Origin: DASYRM01 sp036004405
GTDB taxonomy: Bacteria; Acidobacteriota; Vicinamibacteria; Vicinamibacterales; UBA2999
Assembly (NCBI GenBank): GCA_036004405.1
Contig: DASYRM010000008.1
Location: 1 to 52,824, forward strand
Reading direction: 5' to 3'
DNA length: 52,824 bases
A model generated the notes under the pieces. The model made no database searches, was not told the origin of the DNA, and was given only the letters and a program-made list of their open reading frames with translations. Numbering within the stretch: position 1 is the first letter of the stretch; every line of letters begins with the position of its first letter. This document shows, in pieces, positions 30,266 to 39,187 of the stretch. Both the position numbers and the translations under genes were made by a program.

Positions 30266-33046
30266 ATGAGGACACTGTTTTCTGTCGCCTCGTGCGTCGT
30301 GACCGCCCTCGCATTCGTGGCGGCGCAAGGACCGCCAGCCTCGCCGTCCTCCCAGACGCCCCCACCCATCCAGGGTCCCAGCTTCCGATCGGGTATCGAT
30401 CTCGTGGCGGTGGACGTCTCGGTCGTGGACCGGAACGGACGACCCGTGGACGATCTCCTCGCGCCGGACTTCGTGGTGAAGATCGATGGGGAGACGCGCC
30501 GCGTGGTCTCGGCCGATCTGGTCAAGGTCGACGTCGAGACCGAGCGCAAGCGACAGGTCGACAAGACCCAGAGTTTTTATTCGAGCAACCTGACGCCGCC
30601 GAGGGGGCGGCGGATCGTGCTGGCGATCGATCAGGTACGCATCGGGCCGCTGGCGCTCCGTCCGATCCTTGACGCGGCATCCCGATTCCTCGACCACCTC
30701 AGCCCGCTCGATGAGGTGGCCCTCATCGCCTATCCAGAGCCCGGCATACGCGTCGACTTCACGAACGACAAAGCGCGCCTCCGCCGCGCGCTTCGGCGTC
30801 TCGTGGGGCACCCGCAGCGATCGACGACGATACGTCACAGCATCGCGTTGTCCGAGGCCACCGCGATCGTCGAACGGGATGACCGATTCGTCTACACCGA
30901 CGTCATCGAGCGCGAATGCCGCGAGTCGAACCAGGAGCTGCAGAACGAACGGTGTATCAAGGAGATCGAGCTGGAATCCGCGGAGCTCGTCCGCGAGGCG
31001 CACGAAGACGCCGAGGCGTCGGTGCGCGGGCTGCGTCAACTGCTCCAGCAGCTGGCGAAGGTAGAAGGCCCCAAGCTGATGGTGCTGCTCTCCGAAGGGT
31101 TCCTGGCCAGCGAGGTCGAGCTGCAGTCGCTCGTCACGCTGGCGGGCGAGGCCCGCACGTCGCTCAACGCGCTGGTGGTCGATCTGCGACAGTCGGACGT
31201 GACCGTGCGCTTGCGGCGGACGAACGAGGCAGGAGATCGACGCCTGCAGGTCCAGAGTCTGGAAGGGCTCGCGGTCATGTCGCGCGGAAGTCTGTTTCGC
31301 GTGGCCGGCACCGGCGAAGGTGTCTTCGAGCGGCTGGCGTCCGAGATCTCCGCCTACTACATCCTGGGCGTCGAGCAGCGGCCACAGGACAGCGTCGGCG
31401 ATCGCCACCGGATCGACGTGGAGGTCAAGCGTCGCGACGTCACGATTCGTTCTCGCCAGGCGTTCGTACTGTCACCGGCCCGCCTGGCGCGCCGCGCGCG
31501 TGAAGCGCCCGAGGACGCGCTGCGGGAGACGCTGTCGTCCCCCTTCGCCGTATCCGGTGTGCCGCTGCGTGCCACCACGTTCGCCCAGCAGGATGCAGCC
31601 AGCGGCAAAGTGCGACTCGTCGTGGCCGCGCAGGTCGGTGAGGCGGGCGCGAGGCCGGGCGAGTACTCCGTGGGCTTCATCGTGCTCAACAACGAGAACC
31701 GCGTGGCCGCGTCGTTCGAGGAGAAGATGACGCTGTCGCCCGGCTCAGGCAGCCCCAATGAGGCGCTCAAATTCGTCGGCGGGGTCCTGGTGGACCCGGG
31801 CGTGTACTCGTTGCGCCTCGCCGTCATCGACGAGGAGGGGCGGCGCGGCAGCATCGTGCGCGACATCAGCGCCTGGAAGATGGCTGGTGAGCCGTTCGCG
31901 CTGGGCGATCTGGTCGTCGGTCCCGTGCCCCCGCCTGGGAAGGGCATCGCGATGGAGGTCGAACCGTACGTGGGGACCGACGGGGTCGCCGCGTACCTCG
32001 AGCTCTACTCGACGACGGAGGCGACCTGGAAGGGCGCGACTGTCGCGTTCGAGATTGCCGACAACGAAGACGGCCCTGCGCTGACGACGGTGGACGCGCC
32101 GGTGGAACCTGGCCGGCAGCCGGCGTGGCGCATCGCCTCGGGCGTGGTGGCGGCGCATGCGCTCCCCCCTGGACCCTACGTGGCCCGGGCCAAGATCGCG
32201 CGCGACGGCAAGGCCGTGGGCGTGCTCGTCCGGCCCTTCGTCCTCGAACGCGGGGCGGCCAATGCGGCTCTGCCCGCGGCGGCGGCCGTCGCCGCCTCGG
32301 CTCTGGCACTCCCGCTGCCAAAGTTCGACAAGGCAATCGCCTTCGAACCGGATCTCCTGAATGCCTTGCTGGCGATGGTCGAGCAACGTTCGGCCGGCCT
32401 CAAGCCGGCGGTCGTCGAGGCGCGCGCCGGCCGCTACGACGCCGCGGCCCGCGAGGCGTTCAACACCGGCGATCTGATCGCCGGCGCCTTCCTGGACGCG
32501 GTCGGTCTGTTCCAGAAAGGTGAGCTCGACGAAGCGGTGGCGCAGCTTCAGGCGGCCGCGGGACCGCGGCGCGAGTTCTTCCCCGCCGCCTTCTTTCTGG
32601 GTGCGTCGTTTGCCACCGCGGGCCGCGATCGAGACGCCGCCGCCACCTGGCAGCTGGCGCTGCTCGGCACGGAAGCGCGCCCGACCGTTGTCTACACGCT
32701 GGCGGCCGATGCGCGGCTGCGGACCGGACAGCCGCAATCGGCCATCGACATCCTCAAGCCCGCCTACGACCGCGACCCCACGCAGGATGAGATCGCCCGC
32801 CGTCTGGCAACGGCCTACGCGATGACGAATCGGCACGCCGACGGGCTGACCGTGCTCGACGCCTACTTGCTCCGCCGGCCCGCCGATCAGGACATGCTCT
32901 TTGCCGCCATCGCGGCGCAGTACGAGCTGGTGCGCGGCGGTCAGGTGCTGTCGAATATCGAGCGGGAGAAAGTCCGCAGGTACGCCGCGGCCTATCAGGG
33001 GCCAAACCGGACGCTCGTCGACAAGTACCTCCAGATCATGAAATAG
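30266..33046 (+). CDS. Secreted VWFA-like/TPR protein
   Basis: A 926-residue protein: signal peptide (about 1-22), then an acidobacterial VWFA-related domain (FRSGIDLVAVDVSVVDRNGRPVDDL; about 40-400). The strand that should carry the adhesion-site acid reads VLAIDQVRIG, so the DxSxS motif is not intact. The C-terminal third (about 700-920) has TPR-like helical pairs (GRYDAAAREAFNTGD, GELDEAVAQLQAA, QSAIDILKPAYDRDP). The start ATG 30266 follows GGAG with 7-nt spacing and begins the signal peptide; an ATG 24 bp upstream is the alternative. A TACTAT near 30238 may be the -10 box. A hairpin at 33058-33072 follows. Confidence 0.82.
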   Translation: MRTLFSVASCVVTALAFVAAQGPPASPSSQTPPPIQGPSFRSGIDLVAVDVSVVDRNGRPVDDLLAPDFVVKIDGETRRVVSADLVKVDVETERKRQVDKTQSFYSSNLTPPRGRRIVLAIDQVRIGPLALRPILDAASRFLDHLSPLDEVALIAYPEPGIRVDFTNDKARLRRALRRLVGHPQRSTTIRHSIALSEATAIVERDDRFVYTDVIERECRESNQELQNERCIKEIELESAELVREAHEDAEASVRGLRQLLQQLAKVEGPKLMVLLSEGFLASEVELQSLVTLAGEARTSLNALVVDLRQSDVTVRLRRTNEAGDRRLQVQSLEGLAVMSRGSLFRVAGTGEGVFERLASEISAYYILGVEQRPQDSVGDRHRIDVEVKRRDVTIRSRQAFVLSPARLARRAREAPEDALRETLSSPFAVSGVPLRATTFAQQDAASGKVRLVVAAQVGEAGARPGEYSVGFIVLNNENRVAASFEEKMTLSPGSGSPNEALKFVGGVLVDPGVYSLRLAVIDEEGRRGSIVRDISAWKMAGEPFALGDLVVGPVPPPGKGIAMEVEPYVGTDGVAAYLELYSTTEATWKGATVAFEIADNEDGPALTTVDAPVEPGRQPAWRIASGVVAAHALPPGPYVARAKIARDGKAVGVLVRPFVLERGAANAALPAAAAVAASALALPLPKFDKAIAFEPDLLNALLAMVEQRSAGLKPAVVEARAGRYDAAAREAFNTGDLIAGAFLDAVGLFQKGELDEAVAQLQAAAGPRREFFPAAFFLGASFATAGRDRDAAATWQLALLGTEARPTVVYTLAADARLRTGQPQSAIDILKPAYDRDPTQDEIARRLATAYAMTNRHADGLTVLDAYLLRRPADQDMLFAAIAAQYELVRGGQVLSNIEREKVRRYAAAYQGPNRTLVDKYLQIMK

Positions 33047-33057
33047 CGGCCTAGGGG

Positions 33058-33072
33058 CCCGAAGCCTTCGGG
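33058..33072. terminator. Hairpin after the VWFA/TPR gene
   Basis: 6-bp stem cccgaa / ttcggg with a GCC loop, 11 bp after the stop codon and just upstream of the moaE -10 box. No U-tract. Confidence 0.4.
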
Positions 33073-33076
33073 GTTC

Positions 33077-33082
33077 TATACT
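33077..33082 (+). promoter_or_regulatory. -10 box of the moaE-moaD operon
   Basis: TATACT, 8 nt before the ATG at 33091, so the message would start at or near the start codon. Confidence 0.5.
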
Positions 33083-33090
33083 GATCTGTG

Positions 33091-33573
33091 ATGTCCCTGC
33101 CGCTCGTGGCCGTGACCAAGGACCCGCTCAGCCTGGACGCCCTGACGGCGGTGGTCGCCGACGCCTCGGGCGCGGACGGCGCGGTCACCTCATTCGTAGG
33201 GCTCGTGCGGCAGGACAACCTCGGCCGCAAGGTGGCCTTCCTGGAATACGAGGCCTACGAAGCACTTGCGGTCAAAGGGCTGCAGCGGATCGTGGACGAG
33301 GCGAGGGCCAACTGGCCCTCGGCAAGGCTGGGCGTGCACCACCGCATCGGCAGGCTGGCGCTGGGCGAGGCGAGCATCATCATCGTCGCCGCGTCGCCCC
33401 ACCGTGGGGACGCCTTCTCGGCGTGCCGATACACGATCGAGCGGGTGAAGCAGATCGTGCCGATCTGGAAGCACGAGCACTTCGACGGCGGCGATGTCTG
33501 GTTGGAGGGCGCCACGGCGGATCCGGACGACGAAACGGCCCGCCAGACGGCGTATCGCATCGCATGCGCGTAA
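33091..33573 (+). CDS. moaE: Molybdopterin synthase catalytic subunit
   Basis: A 160-residue MoaE: GAVTSFVGLVRQDN, LEYEAYEALA, HRIGRLALGEASIIIVAASPHRG and the C-terminal PIWKHEHFDGGDVWLEG, which contains the active-site lysine. With MoaD it adds sulfur to cyclic pyranopterin monophosphate to form molybdopterin. ATG 33091 (a GTG lies one codon earlier). The gene overlaps moaD by 10 bp. Confidence 0.94.
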   Translation: MSLPLVAVTKDPLSLDALTAVVADASGADGAVTSFVGLVRQDNLGRKVAFLEYEAYEALAVKGLQRIVDEARANWPSARLGVHHRIGRLALGEASIIIVAASPHRGDAFSACRYTIERVKQIVPIWKHEHFDGGDVWLEGATADPDDETARQTAYRIACA

Positions 33574-33809
33574 CCGTGCGGCTGTGTGCGCGGCTGCGGG
33601 ACCTGGCCGGGGCGGGCGAGCTGGTGCGGGACGTGCCGGCGCCGGCCACCATCGAGCAGGTGTGGCGATCGCTGGTCAAGGACATGCCGGCGCTCGGCGA
33701 CTACGAGCGCACGATGTCGGTGGCGCTGAACACGGACTACTCGCGGATGACCGCGGCGGTGAAGGACGGCGACGAGGTCGCGTTCCTGCCGCCGGTGTCG
33801 GGTGGATGA
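33564..33809 (+). CDS. moaD: Molybdopterin synthase sulfur-carrier subunit
   Basis: An 81-residue ubiquitin-like protein (RVTVRLCARLRDLAG, YSRMTAAVKDGDEVAFLPPVSGG) ending in the Gly-Gly that is adenylated and thiocarboxylated. ATG 33564 lies inside the end of moaE in another frame, so the subunits are coupled. prfA starts 6 bp after its stop. Confidence 0.93.
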   Translation: MRVTVRLCARLRDLAGAGELVRDVPAPATIEQVWRSLVKDMPALGDYERTMSVALNTDYSRMTAAVKDGDEVAFLPPVSGG

Positions 33810-33815
33810 AGAGAC

Positions 33816-34888
<1,073 letters not shown>

Positions 34889-34892
<4 letters not shown>

Positions 34893-35758
34893 TTCTGCGC
34901 CAGGCCCTCTCGGTCGCCCGCGACCGACTCGTGGCCGCTGGCATCGCCCCTGACGAAGCGGCGATCGACGTCGAGCTCTTCGCCAAGACCATCCTCGGCT
35001 GGGATCGCGCGCGCATTCTCACGGAGTCGCACCATGCGGCGCCGGAGGGGCTCGAGCCGAAGTTCTCGGCCTGGGTCTCGCGCCGCGAGACGCGCGAGCC
35101 GAGCGCCTACATCACCGGCGTCCGCGAGTTCTATGGCCTCGATTTCGAGGTGACACCGGCGGTGCTGATCCCGCGGCCGGAAACGGAAATCATCGTCGAG
35201 GCGGCGCTGCCGCTCATCGTGCGCAAGCTGGACGCCAGGGTCGCCGACATCGGCACCGGCTGCGGCAACATCGCGGTGACGCTGGCGTACGAAGCGCGGA
35301 AGTGCACGGTGATGGCGACGGACGTCTCGGCCGATGCGCTCCTGGTCGCCAAGCGCAACGCGGCGCGGCACGGCGTGTTCAACCGCATCGAGTTCGTGAA
35401 CGCCCCGTATCTCGACGGCGTCGCCGGCGAGTTCGATCTCATCGCCGCCAACCCCCCCTACGTGCGCGAAACCGACAAGCCCGGGCTCTCGCCCACGGTG
35501 CTGCACGAGCCGCACGTGGCGCTCTTCGGCGGCGCCGACGGCATGCGCGACATCGAGGGCGTGCTGGAGTCGGCGGTGGCCAAGCTGCGCCTGGGTGGCT
35601 GGCTGATCATGGAGTTCGGGTTCGGCCAGGAGGACGAGGTGCGCGCCCGCGTGGCGACGCACGACGATCTGCGCTTCGACCGCGTGGTCGCCGACCTGCA
35701 GGGCCTGCCGCGGACCGCGGTCGTCACCCGAGACCGCCGCAAATCACCCCGCCGGTAG
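34889..35758 (+). CDS. prmC: Release-factor glutamine methyltransferase
   Basis: A 289-residue enzyme with an N-terminal helical domain (EPSAYITGVREFYG, PAVLIPRPETE) and a class I methyltransferase domain with VADIGTGCGNIAV (SAM loop) and AANPPYV (NPPY, which binds the target glutamine). It N5-methylates the GGQ glutamine of RF1/RF2. The start is GTG 34889, overlapping the prfA stop as GTGA. Confidence 0.95.
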
Positions 35759-35776
35759 GCGGACGAGGATCGCCTC

Positions 35777-36121
35777 ATGGCCGACTGCCTGTTCTGCAAG
35801 ATCGTCGCGGGCCAGATTCCGTCGACGAAGCTCTACGAGGACGACACGGTTTTCGCCTTCAGCGACATCAACCCGCAGGCGCCCCTGCACGCGTTGGTGG
35901 TGCCGAAAGAGCACATCGCGTCATTGAACGACTTGAGCCCGGGTCACGACGCGATGGCAGGAGCCATGCTGCGCTGCGCCGCGCGGCTGGCACGGGAACA
36001 CGGCTACGCCGAGCGCGGCTACCGCACGGTGTTCAACACGAATGCCGAAGCCGGCCAGTCGGTGTTCCACATCCATCTGCACGTACTCGCCGGCCGCGGC
36101 CTCGCCTGGCCGCCGGGCTGA
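35777..36121 (+). CDS. HIT-family nucleotide hydrolase (HinT-like)
   Basis: A 114-residue histidine-triad protein: CLFCKIVAGQIPS at the start, HALVVPKEHI, and the catalytic triad HIHLHVLAG. Such proteins hydrolyse adenosine 5'-phosphoramidates and related nucleotide conjugates. ATG 35777 has GAGGA 7 nt upstream; it follows prmC by 18 bp and ends the moaE-moaD-prfA-prmC run. Confidence 0.92.
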   Translation: MADCLFCKIVAGQIPSTKLYEDDTVFAFSDINPQAPLHALVVPKEHIASLNDLSPGHDAMAGAMLRCAARLAREHGYAERGYRTVFNTNAEAGQSVFHIHLHVLAGRGLAWPPG

Positions 36122-36205
36122 CGTACGTACGATAGCGATCCGCGGTTCGCGTCAGGGCGGGGTGGGTTCGGCCGAGCGAGCGACGGCTTCGCCGGCACGG
36201 CGATA

Positions 36206-36366
36206 AATGGTGCCCTCACGCACGCGTGCGCCTCGGTCACGGTGATGTAGCCGCCCTCGAAGCCGGCTCGCATGAACGCCGCCGCTTCGTTCCAGTAGAC
36301 CACTTCGTCGTTCCAGAGCGGGACGAAGTCGAGCGGTGTCGCGCGCCACAGGAGCGCGGCAGGGGT
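36206..36366 (-). pseudogene. Relic of a membrane glycosyltransferase-like protein N-terminus
   Basis: About 54 codons in one minus-strand frame, without a good start, containing TPLDFVPLWNDEVVYWNEA and RAGFEGGYITVTE. The order (NDE..YW, GF.GGY.T..E) is like the N-terminal part of some large bacterial membrane proteins that handle polysaccharide or glycosyl transfer. After this the frame becomes arginine-rich nonsense. It lies in the 289-bp gap between the HIT and acyltransferase genes. Confidence 0.4.
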
Positions 36367-36410
36367 TCATTGCGGCTGCCGGAGCGATTCGGGACAATGA
36401 AGGCGCCCGT

Positions 36411-38348
36411 GTGACCCCGCGATCCCACCTGGGAAAGGCCTACCGCCCCGATATCGACGGCATGCGCGCCGTGGCGGTCGCGGGAGTCGTGGCCTTCCAC
36501 GCCAACCCGAGACTCGCGCCGGGCGGGTTTTCCGGCGTCGACGTCTTCCTGGCCATCTCGGGATACCTGATTTCCAGGCTCATTCTCGACGCGCTCGCTG
36601 GCGGCGCATTCCGGTTTCGCGATTTCTACGCGCGGCGGCTCGTGCGTCTGGCGCCGGCGCTCGCGATCGTGCTGGCAGCGTGCTGGGGATTCGGATGGCT
36701 GACCCTGCTGCCGTCCGAATACGCGCAGCTCGGCACCCACGTCGCCGGCGGCGCCGGGTTTCTGGACAACGTGGTGTTCTGGAGCGAAAGCGGCTACTTC
36801 GACGCCGACGCGGCCACCAAGCCGCTGCTGCACCTGTGGTCGCTCGGCGTCGAAGAGCAGTTCTATCTGCTATGGCCACCGCTCGTGGCGCTGGCCTGGT
36901 GGCGGCGCGTGCCGCTGCTCGGCGTGATGCTCGGCCTGGCGCTGGTCTCGTTCGCGGTCAATGTCGCGACGGTGCACAGTCATCCGGCGGCGGCCTTCTA
37001 TCTGCCTCCGAGCCGCTTGTGGGAGCTCTCGCTCGGTGGTGCGCTGGCGTGCCTGTCGTATCGGGCGCCTCTGGATGTGCCGCGCTGGCTGCCCTCTGCC
37101 GCATCCGGCGGCGCCCTTGTGCTGCTGGTGATGTCGTTCGCCTGGCTTGGCGCCGGCCACCCGTTTCCCGGTTGGTGGGCGCTGCTGCCGGTCGGATGGG
37201 CGCTTGCGACCATTGCAGCGGGTCCGAACGCCTGGGTGAACCGCGTGGTTCTCGGCCATCCGGTCCTCACCTTCGTGGGGGCGATCAGCTACCCGCTGTA
37301 TCTCTGGCACTGGCCCCTCCTGACGTTCGCGCGCATCGTCACGTCGGGCGATCCGGGTGGCGGGCTGATCGCGACCCTGGTGACGGCATCGGTGCTGCTG
37401 GCCTGGCTCACCTACCGTTTCGTCGAGCAGCCGGTTCAAAGCGCCTACCGTGCGGGCCGCACGCGCTGGGTGCCGGCCCGCCTGGTCGCCAGCCTCGGGG
37501 CGGTTGCGATCGCGGGGCTGTCGGTGCGGGTGTGGAGCCGCGAGCTGCCGTCACGGTTCCCGTCGACAGTGCAGGCGCTCGTCGATTTCGAGTACGACTA
37601 CGCTGCGGCCTATCGGGAGCGCCGGTGCTATCTGATGCCGGACCAGCCGCAGAGCGCGTTCGCACCCGAATGCGTGGATGCCGGCGGCGCCACGGCGGCG
37701 CCGCTGGTGGTGCTGTGGGGCGATTCTCACGCCGCGCATCTCTATCCGGGCTTGCGCCAACTGCAGCAGGACGTGCGGTTCCGTCTGGCGCAGTTCACGG
37801 GCAGCGCCTGTCCGCCCCTGCTGGCGTTGGAGGTAGCGGAGCAACCGTTCTGCCGTGGCGTCAACGACGACGTGATCACGCGCATCGCCAGCCTCAAACC
37901 CGAAACCGTGTTGCTGGCCGCGCGCTGGGATGTGTACGGCTACTCGCATCTCGCCGACACCATTGCCGCTCTCCGGCGCGTCTCTGGCGCTCGGATCGTC
38001 CTGCTCGGCCAGCTGCCGAACTGGACCGAACGGGTACCGCGCCTGCTCTTCAACGAGTCCCGGCGCCGTCGCTTTGCCGTGGTGCCCACTCGTCTGCCCT
38101 TTCTCGACGGGCACTATGACCGCGCCGATCGGGTGCTGCGTGAAGAGGCGACGCGGCTTGGAGTGGCGTTCGTGTCCGCGTACGGCATCCTCTGCGACGC
38201 GGACGGCTGTCTGGTCAGGCTCGATGGCGGGCCGGCAGTGCTGACGACGTGGGACGATCATCACCTCACGTCGGCAGGCTCGACTTTCGTCGCGCGCGCG
38301 CTCGCGCCGCGGCTCTTCGGACCGGGACACGCGCCGCCCGCGAGCTGA
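36411..38348 (+). CDS. Acyltransferase 3 / SGNH O-acetyltransferase (OafA-like)
   Basis: A 645-residue integral membrane protein. About 1-360: ten or so membrane helices of the acyltransferase-3 family, with RPDIDGMRAVAV at the beginning, GVDVFLAISGYLI and LLHLWSLGVEEQFYLLWP. About 430-640: a periplasmic SGNH hydrolase-like domain with VLWGDSHAAHLYP (nucleophile serine block) and a late DDHHLTSAG (Asp-His block). The pair usually O-acetylates lipopolysaccharide O-antigen or other surface sugars. The start GTG 36411 is preferred because the family motif begins about a dozen residues later; ATG-like starts 75 bp upstream extend into the relic. Confidence 0.9.
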   Translation: MTPRSHLGKAYRPDIDGMRAVAVAGVVAFHANPRLAPGGFSGVDVFLAISGYLISRLILDALAGGAFRFRDFYARRLVRLAPALAIVLAACWGFGWLTLLPSEYAQLGTHVAGGAGFLDNVVFWSESGYFDADAATKPLLHLWSLGVEEQFYLLWPPLVALAWWRRVPLLGVMLGLALVSFAVNVATVHSHPAAAFYLPPSRLWELSLGGALACLSYRAPLDVPRWLPSAASGGALVLLVMSFAWLGAGHPFPGWWALLPVGWALATIAAGPNAWVNRVVLGHPVLTFVGAISYPLYLWHWPLLTFARIVTSGDPGGGLIATLVTASVLLAWLTYRFVEQPVQSAYRAGRTRWVPARLVASLGAVAIAGLSVRVWSRELPSRFPSTVQALVDFEYDYAAAYRERRCYLMPDQPQSAFAPECVDAGGATAAPLVVLWGDSHAAHLYPGLRQLQQDVRFRLAQFTGSACPPLLALEVAEQPFCRGVNDDVITRIASLKPETVLLAARWDVYGYSHLADTIAALRRVSGARIVLLGQLPNWTERVPRLLFNESRRRRFAVVPTRLPFLDGHYDRADRVLREEATRLGVAFVSAYGILCDADGCLVRLDGGPAVLTTWDDHHLTSAGSTFVARALAPRLFGPGHAPPAS

Positions 38349-38354
38349 GCGGGC

Positions 38355-38467
38355 CCCACGACGGACAACGGGCCGCCTGCCCACCTCCGCTAAAGCTACG
38401 GTGGGTCCGCCGTAGCCTTGGCGAAGGCGGAAAGGCGGCCCCCACGACGGATTTCCCCCACGATGGA
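38355..38467. repeat. Composite repeat element between convergent genes
   Basis: Contains direct copies of cccacgacgga (38355-38365 region and 38441-38451 region, with a variant cccacgatgga at 38458-38468) flanking a palindromic core with perfect arms gctacgg (38395-38401) and ccgtagc (38410-38416), inside longer imperfect arms (cctccgct... / ...gcgaaggcgg). It fills the gap between two convergent genes and looks like an inserted dispersed repeat rather than a simple terminator. Confidence 0.55.
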
Positions 38468-39150
38468 TTAGAGCAGCGGCGGCAGATCGGTCAGGTTGCG
38501 GATGACGGGCACGTCGACGTCGGGCAGCGGACCGCCGCCGCGGTGCAGCAGCACCCCGCGCATGCCGACGGCGCGCGCGCCTTCCACGTCGTGCGCGAGG
38601 CTGTCGCCCACCATCAGCGACGCGCGCGCCGCGACGCCGGCCTGCGTGAGCGCGGCCTCGAAGATGCTGGGGTGCGGCTTCAAGTAGCCGTGATCGGCCG
38701 ACGACACCGCGGCCGCCACCAGCCCCTGGAGGCGGAAGTGCTCCACGAACTCGTCCATCGACCGGTGCGAGTTGGAATGAGCCCGATCTTGAGGTCGCGC
38801 GCCACCAGCTCGCGCAGCACGGCCTCGGCGTCGTCGTAGAGGTAGAAGTGGTGGCAGGCGGCCCACTCGAGGTACATCTCGCGGGCGCACGCATCCACCC
38901 GATCGCCGCTGCCACCCATGCCCTCGATGATGCGGCGGGTGTAGCGGACGAAGATCTCGTCGTCGTAGACCACCTGCTCGTGATCGAGCGACGCCAGCGC
39001 CTCGCGGACGGCGACGTCGTAGCGCGCCTCGTCCACCGCGATCCCATGCCGCTCGCACGACTCCCGGTAGCCCACGCCCTGGAACATCGGCCCCGGATAG
39101 ATCAGGGTGAAATCGACGTCGAAGAACACGGCCTGAATTGCCGGCGACAT
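38468..39150 (-). pseudogene. HAD-family hydrolase, single-base frameshift
   Basis: The frame from ATG 39150 gives the N-terminal part of a HAD phosphatase (FFDVDFTLIYPG with DxDxT) as far as LKIGLI, near 38778. The rest continues in another frame: SNSHRSMDEF (motif II Ser), YLKPHPSIFEAAL (motif III Lys) and MVGDSLAHDVEGARAVG (motif IV), ending at 38468. One missing A/T in the run at about 38774-38777 accounts for the break; adding it restores an ordinary 228-residue enzyme. All catalytic motifs are otherwise present, so it is either a recent mutation or a sequence/assembly error. A TATAAT lies 7 nt before the ATG. Confidence 0.82.
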
Positions 39151-39157
39151 CCATTCG

Positions 39158-39179
39158 ATTATAGGCCCCGCGATACAAT
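39158..39179. promoter_or_regulatory. Back-to-back -10 boxes for the HAD gene and ileS
   Basis: Minus strand: TATAAT at 39163-39158, 7 nt before the HAD ATG. Plus strand: TACAAT at 39174-39179, 8 nt before the ileS ATG. Only 37 bp separate the two start codons, so both messages would be leaderless or nearly so, and polymerases bound at the two sites would exclude each other. Confidence 0.55.
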
Positions 39180-39187
39180 CGAACTCG

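Noticed and set aside
27362..33046. Long plus-strand frames antisense to the 1017-residue protein gene
   Set aside because: Composition of shadow frames (Arg, Gln, His, Gly) and no motifs; the minus-strand frame has a signal peptide and a normal composition.
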